The notes beneath the pieces were generated by a model that saw only the letters and a program-made list of their open reading frames with translations, did not search any database and was not told the DNA's origin. From NCBI GenBank assembly GCA_025451845.1, contig JANWJS010000054.1, forward strand, positions 1 through 52,526: a stretch of 52,526 bases of DNA, in the 5' to 3' direction. Every line of letters begins with the position of its first letter. Position 1 is the first letter of the stretch. The DNA is from Steroidobacteraceae bacterium (lineage in GTDB: Bacteria > Pseudomonadota > Gammaproteobacteria > Steroidobacterales > Steroidobacteraceae). Both the position numbers and the translations under genes were made by a program. Shown piece after piece: positions 23,698 through 33,300 of the stretch.

Positions 23698-24525
23698 TTA
23701 CCCAAGATATTGATCTTCATGAACAATATCACCCATGCCATAGCGGCCCGCCGGCTGACCCGCGAGCCATCGGGCCGCCGTGAGGGCCCCGCGGGCGAAG
23801 AGGGCCCGGTCGCCCGCCCGATGACTCAGGCGAAGCTCCTCTCCGGAGCCTGCGAAGAGCACGGTATGCTCTCCGACGATGTCACCGCCGCGCACGACGG
23901 CGAACCCGATCTCTCCCTGCCGCCGCGGCCCGTTCCCCCCGGCGCAAGCCCCCGAGAGCGCCTGCTGGGCTTCCAGGCCCCGACCCTCGCCCGCGGCGCG
24001 GGCGAGCGCCAATGCGGTTCCCGACGGGGCATCCTGCTTCGTCCGGTGGTGCGCCTCGATGATCTCTACGTCGAACTCCGGGGGCAGGGAGCGCGCCGCG
24101 CGCCGGACGAGCTCTATCAGGAGCGCCACGCCAAGGCTGGTATTAGGCGCCAGGAGCAGCGGAATGTCGCCCGCCGCGGCATCGAGCTCCGACTCCGTCA
24201 GTTCCGCCGCGAAGCCGGTGGTGCCGATGAGCAGCGGCGTGTGCGCAGCGCGGCAGGCGGCAATGTTGGCGCGAGTCGCATGCGGCTGCGAAAAGTCGAT
24301 CGCGACGTCCGCCACGGCAAGTGCCGCCGGCAGATCGCTCGTGACTTCGACGCCGAGGGGCTCGATGCCCGCGAGCACGCCGGCATCGCGGCCGACACTG
24401 GCGCTGCCCGCTCTGGCGACCGCCGCGGTGATCCGTACCGCGGGAAGCTCAGATGCCACGCGCACGAGCGCCCGGCCCATGCGGCCGCTTACTCCGACGA
24501 TGACAGCCCGCGCCTGCGTCACCAC
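23698..24525 (-). CDS. dapB: 4-hydroxy-tetrahydrodipicolinate reductase (GTG start)
   Basis: NAD(P)H-dependent step of lysine and diaminopimelate synthesis. It has 275 residues. The dinucleotide motif GVSGRMGRALV is near residue 10, LIGTTGF is mid-protein, and the catalytic stretch EIIEAHHRTKQDAPSGTAL is at about 150-170. Start is at GTG 24525, 7 bases after the dnaJ stop; a second GTG follows immediately at 24522. There is no ATG candidate near the conserved opening. The link to dnaJ upstream and carAB downstream is normal for related gammaproteobacteria. Confidence 0.96.
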   Translation of the reverse strand: MVTQARAVIVGVSGRMGRALVRVASELPAVRITAAVARAGSASVGRDAGVLAGIEPLGVEVTSDLPAALAVADVAIDFSQPHATRANIAACRAAHTPLLIGTTGFAAELTESELDAAAGDIPLLLAPNTSLGVALLIELVRRAARSLPPEFDVEIIEAHHRTKQDAPSGTALALARAAGEGRGLEAQQALSGACAGGNGPRRQGEIGFAVVRGGDIVGEHTVLFAGSGEELRLSHRAGDRALFARGALTAARWLAGQPAGRYGMGDIVHEDQYLG

Positions 24526-24532
24526 GGGATTC

Positions 24533-25675
24533 TCAGGCGCCCGAGAAGAAGCGCTTGACCCCTTCCAAGAACCCCTTCTCGCGCGGCGCATGCCGATTCC
24601 GGTCTTTCTGCAGTAACTCCTCGAGCTGGTGGATCAGCTCCCGTTGCTCGGCGGAGAGATGAACCGGCGTCTCCACAGCGACTCGACAGAAGAGATCGCC
24701 GCGCGAGTTGCTGCGCACCGGCCTGACGCCCTTGTCGCGTAGCCGAAATACGCGCCCGGACTGGGTTTCCGCCGGGATTTTCAAGGTCACATCGCCGTCG
24801 AGAGTCGGCACCTCCACGGTACCTCCGAGTGCCGCGGTGGCGAAGCTGATCGGCACCTCACAGCTCAAGTGCTCGCCGTCACGCTCGAAGATCGAGTGCT
24901 CGCGCACGTGGACCTCGACATACAGATCCCCTGGCGGTCCACCGTTGCGCCCCGCCTCTCCCTCGCCGGTGAGACGGATCCGATCGCCGGTGTCGACTCC
25001 GGCCGGAACTTTCACCGAGAGCTTGCGGCTGCGGCGCACGCGTCCCTGCCCGAGGCAGGTATCGCATGGATTCTTGACGATCGTGCCGGTGCCGCGGCAG
25101 CGTGGGCAGGTCTGCTGCAGCTGGAAAAACCCTTGCGAAATGCGCACCTGCCCCGACCCGCCGCAGGTATCGCAGGCCGCCGGTGAGCTGCCCTTGGCCG
25201 CGCCGGTGCCATGACAGGTCTCGCACTCGGAGAGCTTCGGGACCTCGATCTCCAGCGTGTGGCCGAAGACCGCCTGGGGGAGCTCGAGCTCGACCTCGTA
25301 ACGCAGGTCCGCGCCGCGAAACGCCTGGGAACGGCCACCGCGGCGCGCACTTCCGAAGATGTCGCCGAAGACGTCGCCGAAGATGTCACTGAAGGCATCG
25401 CCGGGACCAAAGCCCGCGCCGGCGCGCGCGCGCGCGCCGGCCGCAGCGGCCTCCACGCCGGCATGGCCGTACTGATCGTACGCGGCGCGCTTCTGCGGAT
25501 CGGTGAGTACTTCGCAGGCCTCCTTCGCCTCCTTGAAGCGCTCCTCGGCCTCCTTGTCGTTGGGATTCCGGTCGGGGTGATACTTCATGGCGAGGCGGCG
25601 ATAGGACTTCTTGATCTCCGCCTCGGTAGCCGTCCTCGGTAAGTCGAGTATCTTGTAGTAATCAGCTTTGGACAT
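24533..25675 (-). CDS. dnaJ: Chaperone protein DnaJ
   Basis: Type I Hsp40 that delivers substrates to DnaK and stimulates its ATPase, 380 residues. It has a J domain with HPD at 33-35, then a Gly/Phe/Ala-rich linker (with [13 protein letters not shown] and repeated [12 protein letters not shown]). Four CxxCxGxG-type zinc motifs follow ([32 protein letters not shown]), then the C-terminal substrate domains. The extended J-linker alanines are slightly unusual. It follows dnaK after 139 bases holding repeat copy D. Confidence 0.97.
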   Translation of the reverse strand: MSKADYYKILDLPRTATEAEIKKSYRRLAMKYHPDRNPNDKEAEERFKEAKEACEVLTDPQKRAAYDQYGHAGVEAAAAGARARAGAGFGPGDAFSDIFGDVFGDIFGSARRGGRSQAFRGADLRYEVELELPQAVFGHTLEIEVPKLSECETCHGTGAAKGSSPAACDTCGGSGQVRISQGFFQLQQTCPRCRGTGTIVKNPCDTCLGQGRVRRSRKLSVKVPAGVDTGDRIRLTGEGEAGRNGGPPGDLYVEVHVREHSIFERDGEHLSCEVPISFATAALGGTVEVPTLDGDVTLKIPAETQSGRVFRLRDKGVRPVRSNSRGDLFCRVAVETPVHLSAEQRELIHQLEELLQKDRNRHAPREKGFLEGVKRFFSGA

Positions 25676-25742
25676 CTCGCGTACTGAGTTGATTGGCTAA
25701 GAGACGCCTCCGGCGCTTTTACCGGCCAGCCGACTCGCCGCC

Positions 25743-25797
25743 TTCGATCCCGCGGCCCAGGAACGGCCCTGGGCCGCTTCTTGATTTGCTTTAGTCG
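25743..25797 (+). repeat. Palindromic repeat module 1, copy D
   Basis: Between dnaK and dnaJ. It reads TTCGATCCCGCGGCCC then AGGAACGGCCCTGGGCCGCT and TTGATTTGCTTTAG. It matches copy A at nearly every position of the GATCCCGCGG, CGGCCCTGGGCCGCT and TTGCTTT blocks. A second small inverted repeat (GACGCCTCCGGCGC) precedes it near 25704. Confidence 0.65.
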
Positions 25798-25814
25798 TCC
25801 ACTGGCCGCAGAGA

Positions 25815-27782
25815 CTAACTCGCCTTGCGGCCCTTGTCTTTCACTTCCTCGAACTCCGCATCGACCACGTCGTCGCGTCCGGGCTGACCGCCCGCACCGC
25901 CCGTCTGTCCGGAGGAGGACTGCGCCTCGCCACCACCAGCGGCGCCCGCCTCGGGGCCTGCCTGTCCGGCCGAGTAGGCGCGCTGCGCGATTCCCGCGGA
26001 TGCCTGGGCAAGCGCCTCGGTCTTCTTCTCGAGACGCTCGCGGTCATCGCTCTTGAGCGCCGTGCGCAGATCCGAGATCGCGGCTTCGACCTTGGCGCGC
26101 TCGGCCGCATCCACCTTCTCGCCGAGGTCCTTCAGGCTCCTCTCGACGGCGTGGATCATGCCATCCGCCTTGTTTCGCGTGTCGACCAGCTCGCGGAAGC
26201 GCTTGTCCTCGGCGGCATGCGCCTCGGCGTCGCGGACCATCCGCTTGATCTCGTCCTCGGTCAGTCCGCTCGAGGCCTTGATCACGATCTTCTGCTCGCG
26301 GCCGGTGGCCTTGTCCTTGGCGGAGACATTGAGAATGCCGTTGGCATCGATGTCGAAGGAGACCTCGATCTGCGGCATGCCGCGCGGAGCGGAAGGAATG
26401 TCGCTGAGATCGAACTTGCCCAGTGACTTGTTGTCCGCCGCACGATCGCGCTCGCCCTGCAGCACGTGAATGGTCACGGCGGTCTGGTTGTCGTCGGCCG
26501 TGGAGAACGTCTGCGACGCCTTGGTCGGAATGGTGGTGTTCTTCTCGATCAGCTTGGTCATCACGCCGTGCAGCGTCTCGATGCCGAGCGACAGCGGCGT
26601 GACATCGAGCAGCAGCACGTCCTTGACCTCGCCCGCGAGCACTCCGGCCTGGATGGCCGCGCCAACGGCAACCGCCTCGTCCGGATTCACGTCCTTACGC
26701 GGCTCTCGCCCGAAGAAATCCTTCACGTACTTCTGCACCAGCGGCATGCGCGTCTGGCCGCCAACCAGGATGACTTCCGCGACGTCGCTCGCGGAGACTC
26801 CCGCGTCCTTCAGGGCGATGCGGCAAGGCACGATGGTCTTCTGTACCAGATCCTCCACCAGCGCCTCGAGCTTCGCCCGGGTCAGCTTGATGTTGAGGTG
26901 CTTCGGCCCCGAGGCATCCGCGGTGATGTACGGCAGATTGATGTCGGTCTGCTGCGTGGAAGAGAGCTCGATCTTGCCCTTCTCGGCCGCTTCCTTCAGG
27001 CGCTGCATGGCCAGCGGATCCTTGCGCACGTCGACGCCGGACTCCTTCAGGAATTCCTCGGCGAGGAAATTGATGATCCGGAGATCGAAGTCCTCGCCGC
27101 CGAGGAACGTGTCGCCGTTGGTGGAAAGCACCTCGAACTGCCGCTCGCCGTCGACTTCTGCGATCTCGATGATGGAGACGTCGAACGTGCCGCCACCGAG
27201 GTCGTAGACCACGATCTTGCGGTCGCCGCCCTGCTTGTCGAGGCCATAGGCAAGGGAGGCTGCCGTCGGCTCATTGATGATGCGCTTCACCTCGAGGCCG
27301 GCGATACGTCCGGCATCCTTGGTGGCCTGGCGCTGCGAGTCATTGAAGTAGGCAGGAACGGTTATCACGGCCTCCGTCACAGGCTCGCCGAGGTAATCCT
27401 CCGCCGTCTTCTTCATCTTCATGAGGACCCGGGCGGAAATCTCCGCCGGCGCCATCTTCTTGCCCTGCACCTCAACCCACGCGTCGCCGTTATCCGCACG
27501 CGCGATCTTGTAGGGCACCATCTTCACGTCGCGCTGGACCACTTCGTCCTCGAGCTTGCGTCCGATGAGCCGCTTGATCGCGAAAAGGGTGTTCTGCGGA
27601 TTGGTGACTGCCTGACGCTTGGCCGGCTGGCCGACCAGCACCTCGTTGTCCTTCGTGAAGGCGACGATCGATGGGGTGGTACGGTCGCCCTCGCTGTTCT
27701 CGATCACGCGGGGCTTGCCACCCTCCATGATGGCCACGCACGAATTGGTCGTGCCGAGGTCGATACCGATTACCTTTGCCAT
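25815..27782 (-). CDS. dnaK: Chaperone protein DnaK (Hsp70)
   Basis: ATP-dependent chaperone, 655 residues. The N-terminus [12 protein letters not shown] is the phosphate-1 motif. It is followed by the ATPase domain ([13 protein letters not shown]), the linker [19 protein letters not shown], the substrate domain, and the acidic tail [12 protein letters not shown]. The tail before this is rich in Gly, Ala and Gln. The ATG at 27782 ([13 protein letters not shown]) is chosen; the upstream extension runs through the promoter. A candidate heat-shock promoter lies 51-79 bases upstream. Confidence 0.98.
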   Translation of the reverse strand: MAKVIGIDLGTTNSCVAIMEGGKPRVIENSEGDRTTPSIVAFTKDNEVLVGQPAKRQAVTNPQNTLFAIKRLIGRKLEDEVVQRDVKMVPYKIARADNGDAWVEVQGKKMAPAEISARVLMKMKKTAEDYLGEPVTEAVITVPAYFNDSQRQATKDAGRIAGLEVKRIINEPTAASLAYGLDKQGGDRKIVVYDLGGGTFDVSIIEIAEVDGERQFEVLSTNGDTFLGGEDFDLRIINFLAEEFLKESGVDVRKDPLAMQRLKEAAEKGKIELSSTQQTDINLPYITADASGPKHLNIKLTRAKLEALVEDLVQKTIVPCRIALKDAGVSASDVAEVILVGGQTRMPLVQKYVKDFFGREPRKDVNPDEAVAVGAAIQAGVLAGEVKDVLLLDVTPLSLGIETLHGVMTKLIEKNTTIPTKASQTFSTADDNQTAVTIHVLQGERDRAADNKSLGKFDLSDIPSAPRGMPQIEVSFDIDANGILNVSAKDKATGREQKIVIKASSGLTEDEIKRMVRDAEAHAAEDKRFRELVDTRNKADGMIHAVERSLKDLGEKVDAAERAKVEAAISDLRTALKSDDRERLEKKTEALAQASAGIAQRAYSAGQAGPEAGAAGGGEAQSSSGQTGGAGGQPGRDDVVDAEFEEVKDKGRKAS

Positions 27783-27832
27783 GTGTCTACTCCGCCAGAA
27801 TCTCTTTCCAAAGGGGGATGATGTCGATGCAC

Positions 27833-27861
27833 TTTCTGGGTGTTCGCGGCGCCGATTCAAG
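27833..27861 (-). promoter_or_regulatory. Candidate sigma-32 heat-shock promoter of dnaK
   Basis: On the minus strand, CTTGAA (27856-27861) is a perfect sigma-32 -35 core. After a 14-base spacer comes ACCCAGAAA (27833-27841), a partial match to the CCCCATNTA -10 element. It is well placed in the grpE-dnaK gap, about 50 bases before the dnaK start. It would let dnaK be heat-induced separately from hrcA-grpE. Confidence 0.5.
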
Positions 27862-27905
27862 CCCGGACGGCACCTTTTGGGCGCGATTGGCCCGCCGCTC
27901 GAGGC

Positions 27906-28463
27906 CTAGGCCGGTGCCTTGGCCACGATCACCCGCGCCGGGCGTACGACCCGGCCGTTGAGCTCGTAACCCGTCTGCACCACCTGCAGCACCGTGTTGG
28001 GCTTGGCGGTGGCCGACTCCTGGGCCAGCATCGCCTCGTGTCGGGTCGGATCGAAGGGCTCTCCGACGGGGGTGATCGGCGTGAGGCCGAGCCGCTCCAG
28101 CGCCTTGGCTAGGAGTTGCAGCGTGGCCTCCTGGCCCCGCTTGAGGCTGCGCGCATCGACCTCTGCCTGGTCGGCGCTCTGCACGGCGAGCTCCAGGCTA
28201 TCGCGTACGGGCAGCAGCTCGGCGGCGAACTTCTCCAGGCCATAGCGATTGGCCGCTTCGATGTCGCGCTGCGCGCGCTTGCGCACGTTATCGAGCTCAG
28301 CTACGGCGCGCAGGTACTGTTCCCAATGGCCGCGCGCGCGCTCCTCGGCCTCACCGAGGGCCTGCTGCAAGCGCTCGAGCTCCGCCAGCGGCGATGCCGA
28401 GTCGCCCATTGCGGCCGCTTGCGCATCAGAAGCCGCTCGCTCGCCGTTCTCCTCCGTACTCAT
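27906..28463 (-). CDS. grpE: Nucleotide exchange factor GrpE
   Basis: Releases ADP from DnaK, 185 residues. A long N-terminal helix is visible (about 30-85, including QYLRAVAELDNVRKRAQRDI). The C-terminal beta domain follows, with VGEPFDPTRHEAM and VLQVVQTGYELNGRVVRPARV. The ATG at 28463 (MSTEENGERA) is preceded by GGGGAGA. The upstream extension crosses repeat copy E and is rejected. It is the second gene of hrcA-grpE-dnaK-dnaJ. Confidence 0.96.
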   Translation of the reverse strand: MSTEENGERAASDAQAAAMGDSASPLAELERLQQALGEAEERARGHWEQYLRAVAELDNVRKRAQRDIEAANRYGLEKFAAELLPVRDSLELAVQSADQAEVDARSLKRGQEATLQLLAKALERLGLTPITPVGEPFDPTRHEAMLAQESATAKPNTVLQVVQTGYELNGRVVRPARVIVAKAPA

Positions 28464-28528
28464 CCAGCAATCTCCCCAAAAGCTATGAAGCCAAGTAGTG
28501 CAAGCGCCCAGGGTCACCCCGCCAGCGA

Positions 28529-28580
28529 CGTGCGCAGGCCAAGTCATTCAGCGCCCCAGGGCCGTCCCCGCGAGGCCGCC
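28529..28580 (-). repeat. Palindromic repeat module 1, copy E
   Basis: Between hrcA and grpE. On the minus strand it reads GGGGACGGCCCTGGGGCGCTGAATGACTTGGCC..., aligned with copy A over GCGGCCCTGGGCCGCT and ATGACTTGC. It is more diverged than the other copies. It lies in the leader between the hrcA stop and the grpE start. Confidence 0.5.
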
Positions 28581-28594
28581 AATTGTAATAGTCC

Positions 28595-29674
28595 TTAGCG
28601 CCGGGAATTCAAGGCGGCGCCGAGAAGCTTTGCGGTCATGTCGACGATGGGGATCACCCGCTCGTAGGCCATGCGCGTCGGGCCGATGACCCCGAGCACG
28701 CCGACGACCGAATCCGGCGAGCCGTACGGCGCCGTCACCACGCTGCAGTCATCCAGGATCTGGAACCCGGACTCGTGGCCGATGAAGATCTGCACCCCCT
28801 CGGCCCGCAGGCTGTTGTCGAGCAGGTGCAGGAAATCGCGCTTCTCGTTGAACGCTTCGAACAGCCGCCGCAGCTTCTCGACGCTCGAGAGCTCCCCGAC
28901 CCCCATGAGATTGGTCTCGCCCTTGATGACGTACTCGAGCCGGTCCTCGCCGCTGGCGCCGGCCTCGAATACATGCTGCGCCATCGAGATAGCGTCCAGC
29001 ATGACCTGATTCATGTGGGCGCGGGTCTCACTGAGCTGCCGCAGGATTTCCTGGCGCACCTGCGCCAGCGAGCGGCCGCGGAACTGCTCGTTGAGGAAGT
29101 TGGAGGCGCGCTTGAGCTCGTCGGGCGAGTAGTACCGCTCGAGCTGGATGATGCGGTTCTGGACCTCGCGCTCGCCGTAGACCAATACAACGAGCACGCG
29201 GTTCTCCGACAGGGCGACGAACTCGATCTGGGTGATCGAAGCCTCCGCGGCGCGCGGCAGCGTCACGACGCCGGCGAGATGGGTCACGCTCGAAAGCAGT
29301 TGCGATACGGTGGCGATGAGGTCCTTCGAGCTTTCGCGCGCCGCCTCGACCTGGCGGCCCTCGAGCTGACGGCGGATCTCGGCAGCGGCGGCCTCCTCGA
29401 CCGGCCGCACGTGCAGCAGCGTGTCGACGAAGAACCGATACCCCTTGTCGGTTGGAATGCGTCCCGCTGAAGTATGCGGCGAGGCGACGAAGCCCAGCTG
29501 CTCGAGGTCAGCCATGACGTTGCGGATGGTCGCCGAGGAGAGCTGCAGACCCGACTCTCGCGACAGAGAGCGGGAGCCGACGGGCTGGCCGTCGCGTATA
29601 TAGCTCTCGATGAGCGCCCGCAGCAGGTGTTGCGCCCGCTCGGTGAGTTGCTCTTCTCGCCCTTCTACTGTCAT
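28595..29674 (-). CDS. hrcA: Heat-inducible transcription repressor HrcA
   Basis: Winged-helix repressor of chaperone genes that normally binds the CIRCE operator. It has 359 residues. The N-terminal helix-turn-helix region includes GSRSLSRESGLQLSSATIRN and the wing HTSAGRIPTDKGYRFFV. The C-terminal domain includes GVIGPTRMAYERVIPIVD. It heads hrcA-grpE-dnaK-dnaJ. No TTAGCACTC-N9-GAGTGCTAA box is visible upstream of hrcA, grpE or dnaK, so its operator must be diverged or elsewhere. Confidence 0.96.
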   Translation of the reverse strand: MTVEGREEQLTERAQHLLRALIESYIRDGQPVGSRSLSRESGLQLSSATIRNVMADLEQLGFVASPHTSAGRIPTDKGYRFFVDTLLHVRPVEEAAAAEIRRQLEGRQVEAARESSKDLIATVSQLLSSVTHLAGVVTLPRAAEASITQIEFVALSENRVLVVLVYGEREVQNRIIQLERYYSPDELKRASNFLNEQFRGRSLAQVRQEILRQLSETRAHMNQVMLDAISMAQHVFEAGASGEDRLEYVIKGETNLMGVGELSSVEKLRRLFEAFNEKRDFLHLLDNSLRAEGVQIFIGHESGFQILDDCSVVTAPYGSPDSVVGVLGVIGPTRMAYERVIPIVDMTAKLLGAALNSRR

Positions 29675-29697
29675 AGCTGTCGAACCCTACATCCCAA

Positions 29698-29724
29698 ACT
29701 ATAGACGGCCGAGGCGACCGTCAA
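29698..29724 (-). promoter_or_regulatory. Candidate hrcA promoter with internal dyad
   Basis: On the minus strand, TTGACG (29719-29724) and TATAGT (29698-29703) are separated by 15 bases, shorter than the preferred 17. Between them lies GACGG...CCGTC, an inverted repeat spanning 29704-29722 that overlaps the -35. This could be an operator controlling hrcA or the divergent nadK. The start of hrcA follows about 24 bases downstream. Confidence 0.4.
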
Positions 29725-29758
29725 GCAAGCACCTTGCCGTCCTGCTACGATCCTGCGG

Positions 29759-30658
29759 ATGGCCCTCCCCGTCCGCACGTGCGCGCTGGTCGGCAGATTC
29801 ACGGACTCGCGCGTTGCGGAGTCCGCGCACGCCTTGCTGGCCCATCTGGCGACCCGCCAGGTCGCGGTGCTCGTCAGCGAGGCAGCCGCCGTCGGCGACA
29901 CTCTGGCGGACCCGGCAGCCGCGACGCTGCGGGTGCCGGAAGCGGAGCTCGGCCGCCGCGCCGATCTCATGATTGCTGTGGGTGGCGATGGCACCCTGCT
30001 GTACGCGGCGGGCCTCGTCGCCCGCCATGGCGTACCCCTTCTCGGCATCAATCGCGGACGGCTCGGGTTTCTGACCGACGTGATGCCCCAGGACATGCTC
30101 GGCTGCGTCGATGCCGCGCTCGAGGGCCGGCTCGAGGCCGATGAGCGCCCGCTGCTTGCCGCCTGCCTGCGCCAGTCGGGCGGCGCGGTCGCGGAAGCGC
30201 TCGCACTCAATGATGTGGTGCTGCAGAAATTGGCGACCGGACGCATGCTGGACTTCGAGACTCGGGTTGACGGGCGATATGTCAACACGCACGCCGGCGA
30301 TGGCATCGTCGTCGCGAGCGCGACCGGCTCGACCGCCTACGCCCTTTCCTGCGGCGGCCCGATCATCGAGCCGCACCTCGACGCCCTCGTCCTCGCGCCG
30401 ATCTGTCCGCATACGCTCTCCGACCGCCCGATCGTGGTCTCGGCGAGCGCAGTGGTCCAGTTCGAGCTCCTGCAGCGGCCCGACACCCGCGCGCAAGTGA
30501 CCTGCGACGGTGCGATCCTCGGGGAGATGGCGCCTGGGGATCGGTTGGAGGTCAAGCCCGCCGGCGAGCGGATCACGCTGCTGCACCCCAGCGGCCACGA
30601 CTATTTTCGCCTGCTGCGCTCGAAGCTCCATTGGGGCCGCGGCAACGCCGAGCGCTGA
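29759..30658 (+). CDS. nadK: NAD kinase
   Basis: Phosphorylates NAD to NADP, 299 residues. The GGDGT motif is at 75-79, with NRGRLGFLTD, ALNDVVL (the NE/D motif) and GDGIVVASATGSTAYALSCGGPI following. It is divergent from hrcA, with 84 bases between the start codons. It precedes recN by 13 bases, a linkage common in gammaproteobacteria. The ribosome-binding site before the ATG is weak. Confidence 0.97.
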   Translation: MALPVRTCALVGRFTDSRVAESAHALLAHLATRQVAVLVSEAAAVGDTLADPAAATLRVPEAELGRRADLMIAVGGDGTLLYAAGLVARHGVPLLGINRGRLGFLTDVMPQDMLGCVDAALEGRLEADERPLLAACLRQSGGAVAEALALNDVVLQKLATGRMLDFETRVDGRYVNTHAGDGIVVASATGSTAYALSCGGPIIEPHLDALVLAPICPHTLSDRPIVVSASAVVQFELLQRPDTRAQVTCDGAILGEMAPGDRLEVKPAGERITLLHPSGHDYFRLLRSKLHWGRGNAER

Positions 30659-30671
30659 GCCGAGGCCCCCC

Positions 30672-32363
30672 ATGCTCATCCGCCTGCAGGTCCGCGACTT
30701 CGCCATCATTCAGGCCATCGAGCTCGAGCTTCGCCCCGGGCTCACCGTGCTCACCGGCGAGACCGGCGCGGGCAAATCGATCCTGGTAGACGCCTTGCAG
30801 CTGCTCGCCGGCGGCCGCGGCGGGCCGGAGATGATCCGACACGGCGCCGAGCGGGCCGAAATCGCCGCCACTTTCGATCTCGGCAAGGCACCGGCAGGAC
30901 TGACGCGCTGGCTGGAGGAACAGTCGATCGACGGCGCCGGTGAGCTCATCGTCCGCCGGGTACTTTCCGCCGACGGGCGCTCCCGCGCGTACCTCAACGG
31001 CCAGTCCGTGCCGGTGCAGCTCCTGCGCGAGGCGGGCAGCATCCTCGTCGACATCCACGGTCAGCACGAATTCCAGTCGCTGACCCGTGCTGCCGCGCAG
31101 CGCGAGCTGCTCGATGCTTACGGACGGCTGGAGCCCCTGGCCGGACAGGTGGGAATCGCCTACCGCGTGTGGCGCGAGATGCTGGAGCGGACGCTAGGGC
31201 TCGAAAGCCGCGCGCGCGATCGCGAGGCAAAGCTCGAATTGCTGAAGTACCAGGTGGGCGAGCTGCAAGCGCTCAGACTCGAGGAAGGCGAGGTCGCCCG
31301 CCTGGCGGAGGAGCGTTCGCGGCTGATGAACCGTGGACGTCTGGCCGAGGCCGCGCAGACCGCGCTGGCGGCGCTCTACCAAGGTGAGGACTCCAACGCG
31401 CATGCGAGCGTCAGCCGCGCGCTGCAGCCGCTGCGCGCAGGCTCGGCGCTCGATCCAAAACTCGCACCCGTGGTCGCCCTGGCGGAGGAGGCGGCAGTGC
31501 AGATCCGCGAGGCCGCGCGCGAGCTCGAGCGCTATGGCGAGAGCCTGGAGATGGATACCCAGCGCCAACACGAGGTCGAGAAGCGTCTGGCCGCAATCGA
31601 AGAGCTGGCACGAAAAAACCGTGTGACGCCGCTCGAGCTGTTACCGCGCGGCGCGCAGCTCGCTGCTGAGCTCGAGGAGCTGGAGCGGGCCGAAGTCGAT
31701 CTCGCGGTGTTGCGCAAGGAGCTGTCGGCGGCTCTCGACTGCTACCGTGAGCAGGCCCAGACGCTCTCGGCAAAGCGGGCCGCCGCAGCGGTCGCACTCG
31801 CCAAAAACATCACCGCGCGCATGCAGACTCTCGGGATGTCGGGTGGCCGTCTCGAGGTCGATGTGGCGCAGGCGCGGACTGCAGAGCCGGCACAGCACGG
31901 GCTCGATGACGTCGAGCTGCGTGTCAGTACGAATCCAGGACAGCCGCCGCGCGCGCTCGCGAAGATCGCCTCCGGCGGCGAGCTCTCGCGCCTTTCCCTC
32001 GCCGTGCAGGTTGCGAGCAGCACGCAGGAGGCCCGCAGCATGGTCTTCGACGAGGTCGATTCCGGCATTGGCGGTGCTGTAGCGGAGATCGTCGGGCGCG
32101 AGCTGCGCGCCCTCGGCGAGCGCAGCCAGGTGTTGTGCGTCACGCACCTGCCGCAGGTCGCCTCGCAGGGCCACCATCACTTGCGCGTCGCAAAGGTGAC
32201 TGACGGCAAAACCACACGCACGTCAGTGACGGTGCTCTCCGATGAAGATCGGATAGAGGAGCTCGCGCGCATGCTCGGCGGGGTGGACGTCACCTCCAAG
32301 GCGCGCGAACATGCGCGCGAGATGCTTCAGGTGGCGGGCAAGCGCTTGGGCGCGCGGCGGTAG
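30672..32363 (+). CDS. recN: DNA repair protein RecN
   Basis: SMC-like ATPase that acts early in double-strand break repair, 563 residues. Walker A GETGAGKS is at about 29-36, and the long central coiled coil spans about 155-380. The signature IASGGELSRL and Walker B SMVFDEVDSGIGG are in the C-terminal head. The ATG begins MLIRLQVRDFAIIQ. The 3' end overlaps the convergent fur gene by 37 bases. Confidence 0.97.
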   Translation: MLIRLQVRDFAIIQAIELELRPGLTVLTGETGAGKSILVDALQLLAGGRGGPEMIRHGAERAEIAATFDLGKAPAGLTRWLEEQSIDGAGELIVRRVLSADGRSRAYLNGQSVPVQLLREAGSILVDIHGQHEFQSLTRAAAQRELLDAYGRLEPLAGQVGIAYRVWREMLERTLGLESRARDREAKLELLKYQVGELQALRLEEGEVARLAEERSRLMNRGRLAEAAQTALAALYQGEDSNAHASVSRALQPLRAGSALDPKLAPVVALAEEAAVQIREAARELERYGESLEMDTQRQHEVEKRLAAIEELARKNRVTPLELLPRGAQLAAELEELERAEVDLAVLRKELSAALDCYREQAQTLSAKRAAAAVALAKNITARMQTLGMSGGRLEVDVAQARTAEPAQHGLDDVELRVSTNPGQPPRALAKIASGGELSRLSLAVQVASSTQEARSMVFDEVDSGIGGAVAEIVGRELRALGERSQVLCVTHLPQVASQGHHHLRVAKVTDGKTTRTSVTVLSDEDRIEELARMLGGVDVTSKAREHAREMLQVAGKRLGARR

Positions 32364-32773
32364 GGACAGTGGGTCTTGCGGCAGTTGCCGTACAGGATCA
32401 GGGAATGATCGCGGATGGTGAAGCCCAGCCTCTGGGCGACGGCCGTCTGGCGCTCTTCTATGCCGGCATCCATGAACTCTTCGACGCGGCCGCAGTCCAG
32501 GCAGACGATATGATCGTGATGCGTACCCTGGTTGAGCTCGAACACCGCCATCCCGTCCTCGAAGTGATGGCGGGTCACGAGGCCCGCGGCCTCGAATTGA
32601 GTGAGTACCCGGTAAACCGTGGCGAGCCCGATGTCCTCGTTCGACTCGAGCAGGGTGCGGTAGATGTCCTCGGCTGACATATGCCGCGTCGCACTGCCCT
32701 CGAGGATCTCGAGGATCTTCAGGCGAGGCAGCGTCACCTTCAGGCCCGCTTTACGGAGATCCTTGCCTTCCAC
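32327..32773 (-). CDS. fur: Ferric uptake regulator Fur
   Basis: Iron-responsive repressor, 148 residues. The N-terminal winged helix includes RLKILEILEGS and NEDIGLATVYRVLTQFEAAGLV. The metal region is HHDHIVCLDCGRVEEF (Cys91, Cys94), with a second Cys pair at 131 and 136 that marks the structural zinc site. It converges on recN with overlapping ends and diverges from bamE, a gene order shared with Xanthomonas relatives. No clear Fur box was found upstream. Confidence 0.96.
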   Translation of the reverse strand: MEGKDLRKAGLKVTLPRLKILEILEGSATRHMSAEDIYRTLLESNEDIGLATVYRVLTQFEAAGLVTRHHFEDGMAVFELNQGTHHDHIVCLDCGRVEEFMDAGIEERQTAVAQRLGFTIRDHSLILYGNCRKTHCPYRRAPKRLPAT

Positions 32774-32881
32774 CGCGTCATCTCCCGCGGACCGCGCTGC
32801 GCATGGGATCGGCCGCGGCGGATTCGCGATCAGGTATCATCGCCGCCCATTATTGCGCATTTTCCCCTCCTACGGACCTCC

Positions 32882-33292
32882 ATGCGACGTGAACTCCTGA
32901 ACTCTTTTTCCGGCCCGACGGCGCGTCTGCGCCTGCTCGCGCTCACCCTGCTCACCGTCTTCGTCGGGCTCACCGGCTGCGTGTATCGCATGGACATTCA
33001 GCAAGGCAACTACCTCGATGGCAAGGCCGTGGGCCAGTTGAAGGTGGGCATGACCCGCAGCCAGGTGCGCTACATCCTCGGTACGCCCATGGTGCAGGAT
33101 GTCTTCGACAACGAGCGGTGGGACTACATCTACTACTTCAAGCACGGCCACGTTCACCGACCGATCGAGAGCCGGGTCATCGTCTATTTCAATGGCGACA
33201 AGGTGCAGCGCCTGGCGCTGTACAACGTGCCTAAGGGCCGGCCGTACGGACCGGGCCGACTCCCGCCGACGAACAAATTCAGTATCTTCTGA
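32882..33292 (+). CDS. bamE: Outer membrane assembly lipoprotein BamE (SmpA)
   Basis: Lipoprotein of the BAM complex that inserts beta-barrel proteins, 136 residues. A signal peptide ends with the lipobox LTGC (Cys33). The SmpA/OmlA fold includes GQLKVGMTRSQVRYILGTP and a WDYIYYFKHG segment. The ATG at 32882 is chosen because it begins the signal peptide. A TATCAT hexamer at 32835 is a possible -10 element. It converges with rnfH across an 8-base gap. Confidence 0.95.
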   Translation: MRRELLNSFSGPTARLRLLALTLLTVFVGLTGCVYRMDIQQGNYLDGKAVGQLKVGMTRSQVRYILGTPMVQDVFDNERWDYIYYFKHGHVHRPIESRVIVYFNGDKVQRLALYNVPKGRPYGPGRLPPTNKFSIF

Positions 33293-33300
33293 GGCCCCGC

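Noticed and set aside
23380..23783. Small open frames in the dapB-carA gap
   Set aside because: They translate the palindromic repeat and have no ribosome-binding site or conserved pattern.
32774..32881. Fur box between fur and bamE
   Set aside because: Only loose matches (GATGAT, ATTATT) to the 19-base Fur consensus; not enough to call.
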